Shown piece by piece: positions 22,980 through 34,354 of a stretch of 64,000 nt of DNA. This stretch comes from Thalassia testudinum. Its lineage: Eukaryota; Streptophyta; Magnoliopsida; Alismatales; Hydrocharitaceae. A model generated the notes under the pieces. That model was given only the letters and a program-made list of their open reading frames with translations, searched no databases and was not told where the DNA came from. Position numbers and translations under genes: made by a program. The stretch lies in the NCBI GenBank assembly GCA_037157565.1, contig JAZHRO010000013.1, positions 118,930,001-118,994,000 of the forward strand, in the 5' to 3' direction. The first letter of the stretch is position 1. Each line of letters starts with the position of its first letter.

Positions 22980-24170
22980 ATAGAGGCTAAATTCTATTTT
23001 TGGGACAACCCACTGCTCTTTCGCATTGGAGCTGATCTGATCATCCGTAGATGTGTCCCTGATTCAAAAATCTCTAGTGTGCTATCCTTCTGCCAGAGCG
23101 ATGCTTGTGGGGGTCATTTCTCAGGCCGAAAGACCGTTGCAAAGATTTTGCAGTTGGGATTTTTTGGCCAACCATTTTTAGAGATACACACGAGTTTGCC
23201 AAGTGCTGTAAGCGATGCCAAGTGGTCGGTTCTATGACCTGGAGAGACATGATGCCTCTCCAATCCATTCTTGTCGTAGAAGTGTTCGACGTCTGGGGCA
23301 TTGACTTTATGGGCCCCTTCCCGAACTCGCATGGCATTGGGTACATACTCTTCGCAGTAGACTATGTCTCAAAGTGGGTAGAAGCTACCCTGGCAAGATG
23401 AGATGATCATAAGACTGTTATATCCTTCGTTCAGGAATTCATTTTTGCGAGATTCGAAGTTCCTTGCGCTCTGATAAGCGTTGGGGGTAGTCACTTCATC
23501 CATGCCCATTTCAGGTCATTATTGAAGAAATACGGGGTGCAGCACCGCATTGCTACCTTGCATCACCCACAGACTAATGGGCAGGCTGAAGTATCAAACT
23601 GTTAAATCAAGCTTATCCTTCAAAAGATGGTTAGAACTGATAGGAAGGATTGGCCTGATCGGTTGATTGATGCACTATGGGCATATCAGATCGCGTACAA
23701 GGCCCCGCTCGGAATGTCGCCATACCGCATGGTGTATGGAAAGGCCTATCACCTTCCTGTGGAGCTAGAGTACCATGCCTTTTGGGCACTGTAAAAGCGT
23801 AATTTTAACCTCGAGGCTGGAGATTATGAAAGGAAGCTCCAGCTCAATGAGTTAGAGGAGATTAGGTGGGAAGCTTACGAGAATGCAAAAATATACAAAG
23901 ACATGAAAAAGGCTTTCCATGATCGACACATCCTGAGGAAGGAGTTCGCACCAAACCAGCAGGTCTGGTTATTTGACTCCCGACTCAAATTTGTTGCAAG
24001 AAAGCTTAAGTCCAAGTGGACTAGGCCATTTCTGGTGGTCCACCCATATCCTAATGGGGCGGTCCAAATTAGAAACCCAAAATCTGGGCATGTTTTTACG
24101 GTTAATGGCTAGTGCCTCAAACCATTCTTTGCCCAGGAACCTCCTCCAGCTGATGAAATGATACATCTTC
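22980..24170 (+). pseudogene. pol: X integrase, decayed
   Basis: The zinc-binding domain ([20 protein letters not shown]) is followed by the catalytic core with WGIDFMGP and NGQAEVSN. The middle catalytic motif reads ISVGGSHF, with Val for Asp. A TGA at about 23400 replaces an Arg codon. The C-terminal domain (FDSRLKFVARKLKSKW, HVFTVNG) ends at a TAG at 24110 where relatives have Gln (NGQ). Confidence 0.9.
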
Positions 24171-25450
24171 TCGAGGACATGTGGCTGATGAGTTGCCCAG
24201 CTGGAGGCATTAAACTCGACACGTACACATATATACATACCATATATACATAGCATATTTCAATTTCGCATATTATTTTGCATATTGTGTATGGCATTGC
24301 AGTGATGGCATGAGCTGAATGACAATTCAGAAGCGGTTCCAGGTGATCTCTTCCACATACACCTTGCCTTATTTCTTTTATTCATGGATGAGGACTTGCA
24401 AACACTTAGGCATGGGGGGCTAGTCCATAAAAACTGAAAATTTTCTGCCAACAAGTAGGGGATTAGATCGTTTTATCAAGAGGTTTTATTAAAGATTTAT
24501 TCTTTAGTCGATTCCTAAGCTTAGAATCCAGTATAACCTCACATCTGCATGTAGAATCTACAATAGATCCACTGTGAAAATCGATAGACATCTCTAGTTT
24601 GTCGAGAAGAAGAATTACTTCTTCTCCTAAACCCTTGGACAACAATCAGGGAGTCAGGTGAACCGTCTTCTAGTAGATCCACCAAAACATATGTGAGATG
24701 AGAGTAGAGAGTCTACTGGTGCTCTAAGGCTAGTGTAAGGAATCTTTAACTTTGAATAATTGAATAATAACACTTGGAGATGGGAATAATTTTCGCTCTC
24801 AGTTCTTGCATACTAATTTTGTGAGAAATTTCGTACGAGAGCCACCAAATAAGGGAAAAGCACAGAGAGCGGGTTTTGATAAAACTAGGACTGAGGTGGA
24901 TGGTCACGACCATCCTCTTTAGAATCCTCAGCTGAAGGAGGGTACTGATGTCAAGGTCAGTAATACGCCGTCCTATCCGTTCCCTACCCGGTGCCGAGAG
25001 TAGGCACTTCTACCAAATAAGCCACCTGAGATCCTCTTGGTCATCCCAAAAAAATCCCAAATAATGCCTCATGAATAAAAGTACATATGCCGTGTGCATT
25101 TGTGCATTATGTCATGGTGCCAGTAGATTTGAAAAAAAAGAAAAAAAAGCATACAAAAGAGGTATTTGCTGGAAAAAAAAAGTGTTATGTTAAGAAGTTT
25201 GAGTTATGTAAATCAAAGAGTTTTGAGGCAAAAACACCTACCATCCCCACGAACCACCAAATATAGCCTAAACCTATTTTTTTTGTATTTCTAATCGCCT
25301 GAATATAGGCTGAGGAGTCTGACTTAGTTGTAGGTTTATTAGAACCTAATTAAAGTGTAATGCCATGTAAGACAACCAAATACAGTTACAAATCTAGTGA
25401 GATGTGAGCTCAAGAAGAAAAAGAAAAAGGAAAAGAAAAAGATAGATGTG
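24171..25450 (+). other. 3' untranslated region of element X
   Basis: It begins with a post-pol block (AGGCATTAAACTCGACAC) also visible in B near 40745. The conserved hairpin/G-tract motif is at 24386. From about 24630 to 25440 it resembles, in reverse complement, the 3' region of element C (about 34750-35600). Shared phrases include TCTTCTAGTAGATCCACC, ACCAAATAAGCCAC and GGTGCCGAGA. No clear polypurine tract survives before the LTR, so the X/LTR border is uncertain. Confidence 0.65.
24386..24419 (+). promoter_or_regulatory. Conserved hairpin plus G-tract motif, copy in X
   Basis: It reads GGATGAGGACTTGCAAACAC and TTAGGCATGGGGGG. One arm of the hairpin has lost a base compared with A and B. 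Confidence 0.6.
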
Positions 25451-26800
25451 AGCGCAGTAATCATAGGCCCTAATTTTCTTGAATTAAGGTAGAACCTAGC
25501 TTAATATGGGCATGCTGCATGCATACACATTGTACATTGCATCCTAGATGATTTATATGTTTTATACATAATAATGTGCTAGTTGAGAGGTATTAATAAT
25601 TGCAGGTAATCCAGGGCTGCAGATGATAGATCCAACATTATGGATCAGTTTGGAATGACAACGGGAGTCCAACGCTTCCAAGAGCACATCAACTAGACCC
25701 TAGTAGCACCCTAGGGAGTCTGCAGAAGAAGCAAGTGCCAAGGGGCAAATTGAAGAATATCTAGACCTCAGATGACAAATCCAAATGCATTGATGGATTC
25801 GAATCGATGTTCGTAGTCCAACATCGCAAAAATCAACTCAATCGGAGACCTACATCATTAGATACAAGGTGAAGAAGATGGACGACCATGATGGCACCAT
25901 GTGGTGCCATCGCAACCGCCCCTCACCACGCCCCAATCTGGGAAGGAGTGCCGTGGGCCATTGGATTGTCATCCAATGGCCGTGATGCAGCCATGTCGCC
26001 CTCCTCCAGCCGCTTCATCAAGCGAGAGCAAGATCTCGACTGTTGGATTTTCATCCAATGGCCGAGGGTGGCTGCACAAGATTTGGAAACTATGACAATT
26101 CATGTGCGTAGCGCAGTAGAGAGCGCTTAACTGACAACGCACAATGTGGGTTTGAAGTGCAATGTGGGAATCGGTCGTGCGCGGATGAAATTCCATCACT
26201 GGATCTTCATTGGACGGATCAGCGGCGAACGCGTGGCGGGTGCGGGAGTGTCGGATGAAGACATGCACGATGATGTGTGCCTTACGAATCAACTGGCGTA
26301 ACGCACGACCTTTAAGCGGTCCGATTGAGAGATCGGATGACTAAGAAGCCTTAGGAGTTGAGGCACTGATTGAGGGCGAGAGGCAGGTGTGCTGGTGAAG
26401 CAACGGGTGGCGGGCGAGCGAAGGCCGTCGGATGCAGATCCAAGGGTGCACAGCGTGCCATGTGGCAGCACCAGATCAAACCGTGGATTTGGAATACTTA
26501 ATTAGAACTGTTGATCTCCCGATGAACGGATTTGATTAATCTGAAGCCTCTGCACGGAATTAAAGGCTTAAATACCCTAAATGCCCTTCATAAAAGCTAT
26601 AAGAAGAGGCCTACGGGTCTCCTTTGAATGCCATTCATTAGTTTTTCTTCTTCTTCCTCCTTCTACAACTCCTCTCCCTTCTTCTTCTTCCCATCTTCTC
26701 TACCTCCGTCTCTGCATCTCCGTCTGAAGCATCCGTTGGGCCACCCTGATGAATCATTGTTGCTCTTCCCATCCTCTCCAAAAGGCCACCACGAACCACC
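25450..26800 (+). repeat. X 3' LTR, left part (split by element D)
   Basis: From about 25605 the sequence aligns loosely with the B LTR: the GATCCAAC-ATGGAT segment, the AACGACTCCAAGA-like segment, and GAAGATGGACG followed by GGTGCCAT. A CT-rich leader lies at 26640-26730. The remaining part of the LTR is at 55456-55735, after element D. The left border is not sharp. Confidence 0.55.
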
Positions 26801-27229
26801 TAATTAGCCCATATTTGTAGGCTATTTAAGTATTTATGTGCCTAGACATTAAATTAATTTTAACATTTAGATAGCATACAATAGGATGTAGATAAATTAA
26901 TTCATATTTTTAGCTTAAGTGCATAATTCATGTGTAGCATCCATATCTAAATGCATTTAGAATTAACCTAGAATTGCATGTATTTGATTAGTTAATTAAT
27001 TAGGTGCATTACCTATATTATTTTAATTAACATAGAAGTTAAGGAGTTATGTATAAGTAATCCTAATTATTTTTTATTATTCTTTTCCTTCTGCAGGAAT
27101 GGCTCCACCTCTCCTCCTCCAGCCATACTTCCATAATGGCCGTGAGAAGCGGATCTGCTCCCGCCTCTCCATTTTAAACCCATGTGCACGGCTACAAAGA
27201 GAGGAGGAGACGACCACGCAATGGAAGAC

Positions 27230-29481
27230 TGATAAATGCCAGTTTATCATCATTCTTATGCATTAAAACACACCTAGCTCTTAGGATTTTACTCCGCAAA
27301 CGGGTTTTTGGGCTGCATTTAGGCATAAATTAGGTTAGGCAAGCATTGCATTTTTTATTGTCTTTTTGATATGTTTTTGTGAGTGTTAGGTATGAACAGA
27401 TATACAGATCCCTAAAACCCTAGCACTCAAGAAGGCAAATGGTGAAGGAGAAGCTCAGACTAGCTGGAACTCAGCTTGATCCAGCTCACCACAGCTGGAA
27501 CCTAGCTTACTTGAACTAGGGTTAGCTCATCCCAGCTCCATTCAACTAATCTCAGCTGAATGGCAGCTCAAGAGAGTTCATCTTAGCTCACCCTAGCTCA
27601 AGTCAGCTCAGATCCAGCTCAACCTAGTTGAGTCTAGCTCATTTTAGCTCCCACAAGTCCACTGGGAGCTCTAGCTAGCTCAGCTGAGTTGACTGGAGTT
27701 CACCCCAACTCAGATCCAGCTACATCCAGCTCTACTCAACTCTAGCTAGCTGAAGTAGAACTCATCCCAGCTCAGGAAGCTCAAGTCCAGCTCCCGGGGA
27801 CTCAGCTTAGCTCAACTCAATTGAGCTAAGCTACCTTAGCTACCTCAACCAGCTTGATCCTCCCCGGGAGCACCAGACCCAGCTCACCTTAGCTCATTAT
27901 GGTAGAAGCCAGCTCACTTTAGCTTGGCTTAGCAGCTAGCAAAGAACTAGCAAGCTAAGTCAGCTAGAGTAGCTCCATGCCAGCCTCTTCAGCAGCTGCC
28001 AGCTCTAGTTCCAGCCCCAGACTTCTCCTCCTCAGCTCCTCTCTTCAAAACCTAGCTCCAATACCTCCTCCTCTACTCCATAGCTAGCTAAGCTAGCTTA
28101 TCTTAGCTTAGCTTAGCTAGCAACCAGCTCCTTGGCCATCCACCACCTTCAACTCAACCCTAGCTAGCTCCACCAACTTAAGCCCTACCTAAGCTAGCTA
28201 TCCTACTCATTTTGGCACCACCTCTTCACCACCTTTCACCCCTCAATTAACCACCAAAAGACACCAAAAGTTGGCGCCAAAACTAACCCTAACCACCTCC
28301 CTTTTGGCACCAACTTTCAGCCCCTTTATCCACCCTACACCTACCCACATAACCCATCCTAGCCATCCACATACCCCCCTTCTAGAACCCTAAGGTGGCG
28401 CCACCTAGTGGCCTTCTAGAAGGCCCATTTTGGCACCAATTCTAAAGGGCACCAAAGCCTTAACTGCCCCCCTTAGCACCCCTTAGGTGGCGCCACTTAT
28501 CCTTAGCCCTAGGATCCCCAACTACCCCCCATATCTTATCCTAGCCATCCATTCCAAGAGCCACCTATGCCCCCCTTCCTACACTATATATACCCACCTA
28601 ACTTCCCACATGTTCTTCATCCTCCATTAGTGTATTATTCCACCTACATCCACCTATACCTACAGCCAAGGAGAAGGAGTAGAGAAGAAGATTAAGGGGG
28701 CACATCACCAGCCCCTTTGGTGCCTTCTTCTCCCCACTCTCTTCAACTTGGGCCACTCCAAGGAGGAGGACCTTTCCATCTCAAGGAGGATGGCCAGGCA
28801 AGGGAGAAGGACTTAGGGTGGACGTCCACCCTTGGAGAAAAGCTTAGGGCACGCCCCCTTAGGGCTTGCTTTGGAGGACATCAATTTGGTGGAGCTTTCA
28901 GAGACAAATAGTTGGAGCACTTCTTTTCAAGCCCAGGAGCTACTAGGCTTGGAGCAAGGAGCCTCCCCTCTTCATCAATTTTTAAAGGATTAGTGTTTCT
29001 TTACTTTGTACTTATAATTCTAGTTGTAGAAGCTTTCCTCTACTAGGGTTTTTGTACAACACTTTCTCATTAATCAAGTTGCCTTCTTTAGTTGCATTTT
29101 TAATTGCTTTGTTTTTAGCATTCTTCACTCCCTCTCCCTAATTATTCTAGGCCTCCACTTGCCTAGAGTGAGCTTAGGGAGAGGCTCTACTTGTCACTTT
29201 AGGAGTAGTGTATTGAGTTAAGTGTTAGTAACTTTCTCGCCAACAATTTCGCATGTTGACGTAATTTCAAAAAAATCATAAAAACTGTATATTAGAAAAA
29301 GACCAAAAAGAAAGTTGAGATTTATATTCCAAGCAAGAGATTTAATTTTTGCAAACTTGCCTCCTTGGACCACCCTAGATACCCCACTATCTAGGAATAT
29401 AAATTTAAAAGCGTATGCGAATTCGCATGTTACAATGACATTAAAAAATCACTTTTACAAATCATGCGATTTTCCGCATCA
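27230..29481 (+). mobile_element. Solo LTR of family A (copy A4) in the D 5' LTR
   Basis: It starts TGATAAATGCCAGTTTATCA and ends TTTTCCGCATCA. Flanks are AAGAC (27225-27229) and GAGAC (29482-29486), a 5-bp duplication with one change; the uninterrupted D 3' LTR has GAGAC at this place. It shares its start sequence with A1 rather than with element A, so family A has at least two subfamilies here. Frames within it, such as 28717-28911, are LTR sequence. Confidence 0.93.
28585..28592 (+). promoter_or_regulatory. TATA-like box of LTR A4
   Basis: CACTATATATACCC stands at the position of the TATA boxes at 8026 and 20789. Confidence 0.5.
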
Positions 29482-30757
29482 GAGACACTGCCCCACTCCA
29501 CCACTGTGCACTCCACTCCACCACGGTGGTCTCCAAGGCTGAGCTCCACCACACCAAGGGTCGGTGAGGTGACAGCTTGCCGCACCAATCCGGTGAGCTT
29601 GGCCATCACCATGAAACTACCAGATCACCCTCCCTATCCATGCACCATCAACACCATCTTCTTCTTTTTCTTCTTCTTCTTCCTCTATTTTTAGAACAAA
29701 ACCATTCCCGCATCCTACTTGCTGCACCTCTGCGCCACACTCGCAGGAGTGCGTAACCTCTTGCACGCACTCTGTCGCCATCCTCGCGTGACCGACCTCC
29801 ACGCTCTAGCCCCTAGCACATGCCTGCACACGCAAAGGTCGTGCTACAGCAGCCACCGGGCCCGCACTCCCTGAAGTGCACCGTCGACGCTCGCAGCAGC
29901 AGCGGCCCCACATCCTCCAGCCCACTGGCCCTCTCTCGCACACGTAGAGCGCACACTACAACAAACTGCGTGTGCCTCCTCTCCTTGTCTCCAACAGCAG
30001 TAGCAAGAGCTCCAAGCGACTCCTCCAGCAGCTCTGCCCGCGCACATCCGCTCGTTGTGCCTCCACCTGCGTAGTAGCCTAGCATGCACAACCGCGCCGT
30101 GTAAAGCAACCATCCCCTGCTGAACGCGCGTTTACCTCCTTACTGTCCTCCATCAGCACGTGCCACTGTCTCTGCAGTTGTCACGCACCACCATCTCCAT
30201 TCCCTCCTCTCCGCAGGCAGCAAACAGGGGTTGCAGCCAGCCACCCACCATCCATTCCTCCTCACCGCCGCCATCTCCGGCCGCCATTCTTCAAACCACC
30301 ACCTCCATTGGAAGTGTCTCGGAGGTCTTATACTTCACTGTGAATCTCGCCTCCAGCCACGGCTTGTCATGCACACACGCCAAGCACGAAGGGAATCCTC
30401 TGTTCCACTCTCAATTAATAATTACATTAGCTGCCATTGTGAGATTTTTATTAATATTATATTGTGCCACATTGCAAAATATATCCTTCAGATGTGCATA
30501 ATTGCTATTTCAGCATTAACTTTGTTGTTTACTTAATTTGAAAGCGATTTTGACTTGGTTTCTTGACGAAATTTTTTGTGAACATCTATTTTTAATCCTT
30601 ACAAGTTTTAAATAGGTATTGTGGACATGACCTACTCTCTTGTGAGTGGTTTAATTTTAATTCTAATTATTTTGATTAGTCGATTTTCCACCACTTAGAA
30701 ATACAACGATAAATCTTCTTAATAATCATTTTCGAAAGAGAAAATTGACTTATTAAA

Positions 30758-30775
30758 TGGCGCCGTTGTCGGGGA
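30758..30775 (+). other. Primer-binding site of D (tRNA-Asp)
   Basis: TGGCGCCGTTGTCGGGGA matches the tRNA-Asp complement with one transition. It lies two bases after the LTR. Confidence 0.92.
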
Positions 30776-32058
30776 GGCAACGAGCCTGTTAAACTTGCAT
30801 TCATTTATTTATTGGTTCACACAATATTTTTGAGGCGTATTTAACTTCGATCTTTTTTTTTGTGCGAGGTACTCATATTTGCTTGACGAGTTGTTGCACC
30901 AGCCTCAGCTACATCGAGGCGGACCTTGTTTCCACTTCTCAGAGGACACTGGGAGCTCCATTTCTGAAAGTAGGAGCTCGACGCACTGTGGTGGGCCTTG
31001 TCTCCACCACCGAAGGACATCTGGAGTGATCATCTTCACCTCCGTCAATTTTTTTTTCAGTAGATAGAATTTAGGTTGTAGAACTTAATTTTCATTACAC
31101 ATTTGGTTTGAGACACTTGTTTTGGGGTACATTTTAGGGGTTTTCTCCCCAACTTTCTTTTAGGCCTATGTTGGGTAACTTTTCGAGAGTCTGTTCCCAT
31201 TTATTTAGACTTAGATTTTTATTTTCTTTTGTGGATTGATTTTTCATTATTTATGCATAGGTAGGTAAAAATAAAAAAATAAAAAAACACCAGCTGCCTG
31301 CTAGAAGCTACCTGCCCATAGGTCGAATCATTTAGGATTGAATGAGCAGCATCTAGATCTAATTTCGTGTCTTGCATATTGCATGAAGAATGCTAGCATT
31401 AGGTATGCACTTCTAACTTTGCATTTCTACCTGTCATGCAAATGCATTTGGATTAATTTCAAGACCACCTAATATGTATTGAATAGATCTAACAAGTGGT
31501 CACATTTAATTTTTTGAAAGAAAAGGGACTAATTAAGGGAGGGACATTTAAAAACCAAGGATTTGATTTTCAAACTTGACGTGCGACTCAAAATTCAAAA
31601 TCTTTTGCGGTGTATGCACACTTATATCTCTTGCACCACGGCACATTTTTAGGCAGTCCTTAGGTTTGGAACCGATAGGACTAGAGCCTCCTATTACTAG
31701 GCTCTAAAGTGACCCGAACTTTAGTTCAGAGGTGAAGTTGCCTCCAAACCTTGTGGATTGAGGGTAGTTAAGAAACATCGGGAAAGCAATGCTTCAAAGG
31801 AAGGGTTTGACCTTACTTACATCCCTCTTTGCCATATTTGGTGGTGCCTAAACTTTTTGGGCTTTAGGGAGGATCACCTAAGTCCCAGTTAGGTCTTTTT
31901 AGGCATATCGTAGGTCGACAAGTAGGCACGTAACTATTTTGATAACTTGATTTGTCACCTACAAGTGGACTTAAAATCTCAAAAGCCTAATTGATTAAAG
32001 ACCTAAAAAGTCCTCTGATTTGTGTTTGCTTGGGGAATCTGATTGTGGTGCGAGTTAG
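30776..32058 (+). other. Untranslated leader of element D
   Basis: About 1.3 kb with no recognisable frame. It contains AT-rich stretches and a segment near 31650-31760 with paired CCTATTACTAGG and GAGCC/GGCTC words. Confidence 0.6.
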
Positions 32059-32664
32059 AATGGACTACGTTGACTTTCATCCTTTTACATCTTGTCCACA
32101 CCCTTACCCCCACTTTGCGATCTTCGATCCCATATGCCGAGATGGTCCATCCTTTGATGGACATAATGACAGTCATTGGGATCCATTTTACTCCTATTAT
32201 AGGAGCATTGGGCTGGTTAAGCACCAAATCAGTGAGCAGAACTTAGGAGAGGGATTTGCCTTGCCCAATATCCCACACACCATAGAAATACCCAACCCAC
32301 CCTACTTGAATGATTATAATGGTTGGACAGAAACTCCTAGGTACTTTAAGCCTGAGCTTGACTTCTCTCCTGATAGTAATGATGATTTCTCCTCCTTGAA
32401 GATGGAAATTTAGAAAATGCAAGTTGAAATGATTGAATTGTTAGGAGAATCTTAGAGAGAAGGCCAACAAGAAAAAGAAGACATTAGCCATCCAACCTAT
32501 CCCATTGAGGATGACGTGCACCCCTCTACGCTAGATGCATCCCCCATGGGAGGCCACACCCTAAGTTGGGGGGGAATTTTGGGGATTACGTAAGGGAGAA
32601 TGGATACTTTTCGAGGATTGATTTTGAAACCTCCCCGCTAGATGACACTTCCTTGAGAGGTCCA
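32059..32664 (+). pseudogene. D acidic protein, N-terminal part
   Basis: The ATG at 32059 opens MDYVDFHPFTSC. The protein has aromatic, Pro-rich motifs: GPSFDGHNDSHWDPFYSYY, LGEGFALPNIP and YNGWTETPRYFKPELDFSPD. The same motifs, diverged, are found on the minus strand in element C (PSFDGYIDNSWDHSYSYPG, GWTDTPRQPEPEIDYPP). TAG stops at 32411 and 32452 fit mutated Gln codons (EI-QKMQVEM). The frame is open up to the insertion site of C and again beyond it at 51107. It has no zinc knuckle, protease, RT or membrane signature; function unknown. Confidence 0.7.
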
Positions 32665-33889
32665 TGACGCGTCGATTTTCCTCTTCGCGTTGTAGTATTT
32701 AAGTGGTGGAAAAATTGACTAATCAAAAAAATAAAAAGAACCACTCATAGAAGAGCAGGTCATGTCCACAGGGAGGTAATTATGCAATAAACTCTCGATT
32801 ATTTTATATTCTTTCGGTAAAGTGCGAAATCTCTATGCAAATCTGACATAAAATGAGATGGAAAGTAGATTCACAATAACTTAAAAAGATAAGGGTATAT
32901 GTGCAGTTTTCCCTCACTGAAATCTTCAATAAATAAATGATGATTTTATTTAATTTTCACTTGACATATACTAGAGAAAATTAGTGCACAAGTTAAGCCC
33001 AAAACCAATCTTGAAATAGGTGAATATCATTAATGTGCAATTATTAGAGAATATAAGTGTGCATGCGTAATTTTGCCAGAATATAATAATAACAAATAAA
33101 AATCAAATTCTGGTGGCAATGGCAGTGAATGTAATTTTTATTATCAGAGAAAACAAAGCATTTACTTTCTCTCCTCCTAGTGAGAGAGAGAGAGCACTGG
33201 TGGGCTGTGGACTCGCTAGGGAGATTGGCGAGGATGAGACCTATCCGATGGAGGCCGCGGTGTCGACGGAGATGGCCGGAGGCGGCCGGACGGCGGAGGA
33301 GGAGTGGCGGCGGTGGATGGGTGCTGGCACTGCTGCGCGTGCTGCAGATGGTGTGCGCTTGCGGGTGTGGCAAGGGGTGCAGATGGCGCGCTTGCGGGTT
33401 AAAGGCGCTGGCGGAGGAAGGGAAGGCGGGCGCTGGAGGTTGAGGCACATGCCTGTGGGCGTGCAAGGTGGAGAAGGAGCGGGCGTTGTAGAGGGTTGAA
33501 GCAAGCACCTGCAGGAGGGGGCGCGCGCGTCTGCTGGCTGGTTGGAGGGTGCGGCAGTGGTGAAGTAGGAGCGGTGCCTGCAGGGGTGAGTGGAGGTAGG
33601 CGCAGTGGGGTGTCTGCGGGTGCACTTGCAGTGCCTGCGGGTGCTTGCAGGGGCGCGGGTGAGGGCAGTGCGGTGCAGGAGTGGGCGCCAGGTGGTGAGC
33701 CTGAAGGTGGTGAGGATGAGGCGCACGCCTACGGAAGAGCTGGAGGTACTTGGCTTGCACGCCTGCTAGGAGTGCTAGACGGTGAAGAACTTGGTGATGG
33801 CGGGTGCGGGCATAGGTGGCGTTGGAGAGGTTGGAGCGTGCGTGGTGGCAGTGGAGAAGATGGTGGAAGTTGTACATAGTGCACTCTTG

Positions 33890-33957
33890 ATGTAGTTCCC
33901 CGCAGGGGGGAAGGTGGCTCCATAGTGTACGCTGGGGTAGTTCCCCGCAAGGGGAAG
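33890..33957. repeat. Direct repeat of a CCCCGCAAGGGG-type hairpin in the C LTR
   Basis: Two units of GTAGTTCCCCGCA followed by AGGGG and a purine tail lie about 45 bp apart; each forms a small hairpin (CCCC-GCAA-GGGG). The same pair is present at 50680-50742 and, altered, at 17208-17275. Confidence 0.6.
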
Positions 33958-33988
33958 ATGGATCCCTTCTCCTTTCTCTGCCTTGCCT

Positions 33989-33998
33989 TTTTAACTCC
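33989..33998 (-). promoter_or_regulatory. TATA-like element of the C 3' LTR
   Basis: On the minus strand GAGTTAAAAAGGCAAGG lies upstream of the hairpin repeats and is conserved in the 5' LTR (near 50772). It is the best TATA candidate in this family. Confidence 0.4.
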
Positions 33999-34020
33999 TC
34001 CTGGTTTGCGCCTGCGAGAG

Positions 34021-34310
34021 TTAAGGGATTTTAAATCCCTTAACTATTTCTGACCGGCGGCTGTTGAGGGTGCCCGGAGGATGGGGAAAAGAACAGCCGC
34101 CGGTTATTTGAAAGGGTAATTTACCCTTTCCTCCTCATTCTTTTTCCAATTACTTTTCCTGCACATAAAAAGAACATATTAAGTTATAGAATAGATGTAA
34201 ACCTAAATCATGATGCATGCAAACATTCTATAACTTAATATCATTATTAACAAACCTAAAAGATACAATTAAAGTTAGTTAGGCGTAATATTAGTCCATT
34301 AAAATGGACT
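34021..34310. repeat. Four nested palindromes in the C LTR U3
   Basis: There is a 23-nt palindrome at 34021-34043 (arms TTAAGGGATTT / AAATCCCTTAA). A 21-nt one is at 34110-34130 (arms GAAAGGGTAA / TTACCCTTTC). A 17-bp stem pairs 34176-34192 with 34225-34241. The terminal stem pairs AGTCCATT (34293-34300) with AATGGACT (34303-34310). They recur, with small changes, in the other two C LTRs. Confidence 0.9.
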
Positions 34311-34315
34311 CATCA

Positions 34316-34354
34316 AATACCCCCATGCCTAAGATTTGCTGGTCCCTAGCAAAA
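34316..34354 (-). promoter_or_regulatory. Polypurine tract of C with upstream hairpin
   Basis: On the minus strand it reads a TTTTGCTAG/CAGCAAA hairpin with loop GGAC, then TCTTAGGCATGGGGGTATT and the LTR start TGATGAG. The layout is the same as in A, B, D and E. Confidence 0.85.

Larger units (their letters stand above)
4068..25450 (+). mobile_element. Element X: old autonomous Athila-like retrotransposon, internal region, split by element A
   Basis: The internal region runs 4068-6673 and resumes at 21692-25450 after removal of element A (6674-21686) and one copy of its TGAAT duplication. Order: gag C-terminal part, protease, RT, RNase H, integrase, 3' UTR. The 5' LTR and gag start are absent; the solo LTR A1 abuts the left edge. 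The 3' LTR follows at about 25450 and is itself split by element D. All frames carry stops and shifts, so X is a fossil. It is the oldest layer of the nest because everything else interrupts it. Confidence 0.85.
26801..30755 (+). repeat. 5' LTR of element D, interrupted by solo LTR A4
   Basis: It starts TAATTAGCCC (the 3' LTR has TGATTAGCCC) and ends GACTTATTA (3' LTR GACTTATCA). Both terminal dinucleotides have mutated. Without 27230-29486 it is about 1.7 kb and aligns with 53751-55455 throughout, including the CTCCACCACTGTGCACTCC block and the final AAAATTGACTTAT stretch. No clear TATA box is seen. Confidence 0.92.
32665..34315 (-). repeat. 3' LTR of element C
   Basis: On the minus strand it begins TGATGAGTCCATTTTAATGG and ends AATCGACGCGTCA. 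It matches 49506-51101 closely, with about 1.6 kb in each. The GC-rich part (33180-33880) yields long spurious frames on both strands. It contains two copies of a GTTCCCCGCA-GGGG hairpin repeat (33890-33957). Confidence 0.95.

Noticed and set aside
25888..26471. Host gene exons between X pol and element D
   Set aside because: The segment aligns with LTR sequence of family B type, and its frames are short and overlapping without splice-supported structure.
33044..33879. Long Arg/His/Pro-rich and Gly/Ala/Val-rich frames in the C LTR
   Set aside because: They lie in the GC-rich part of the LTR on both strands, recur as different frames in other C copies, and match no protein.
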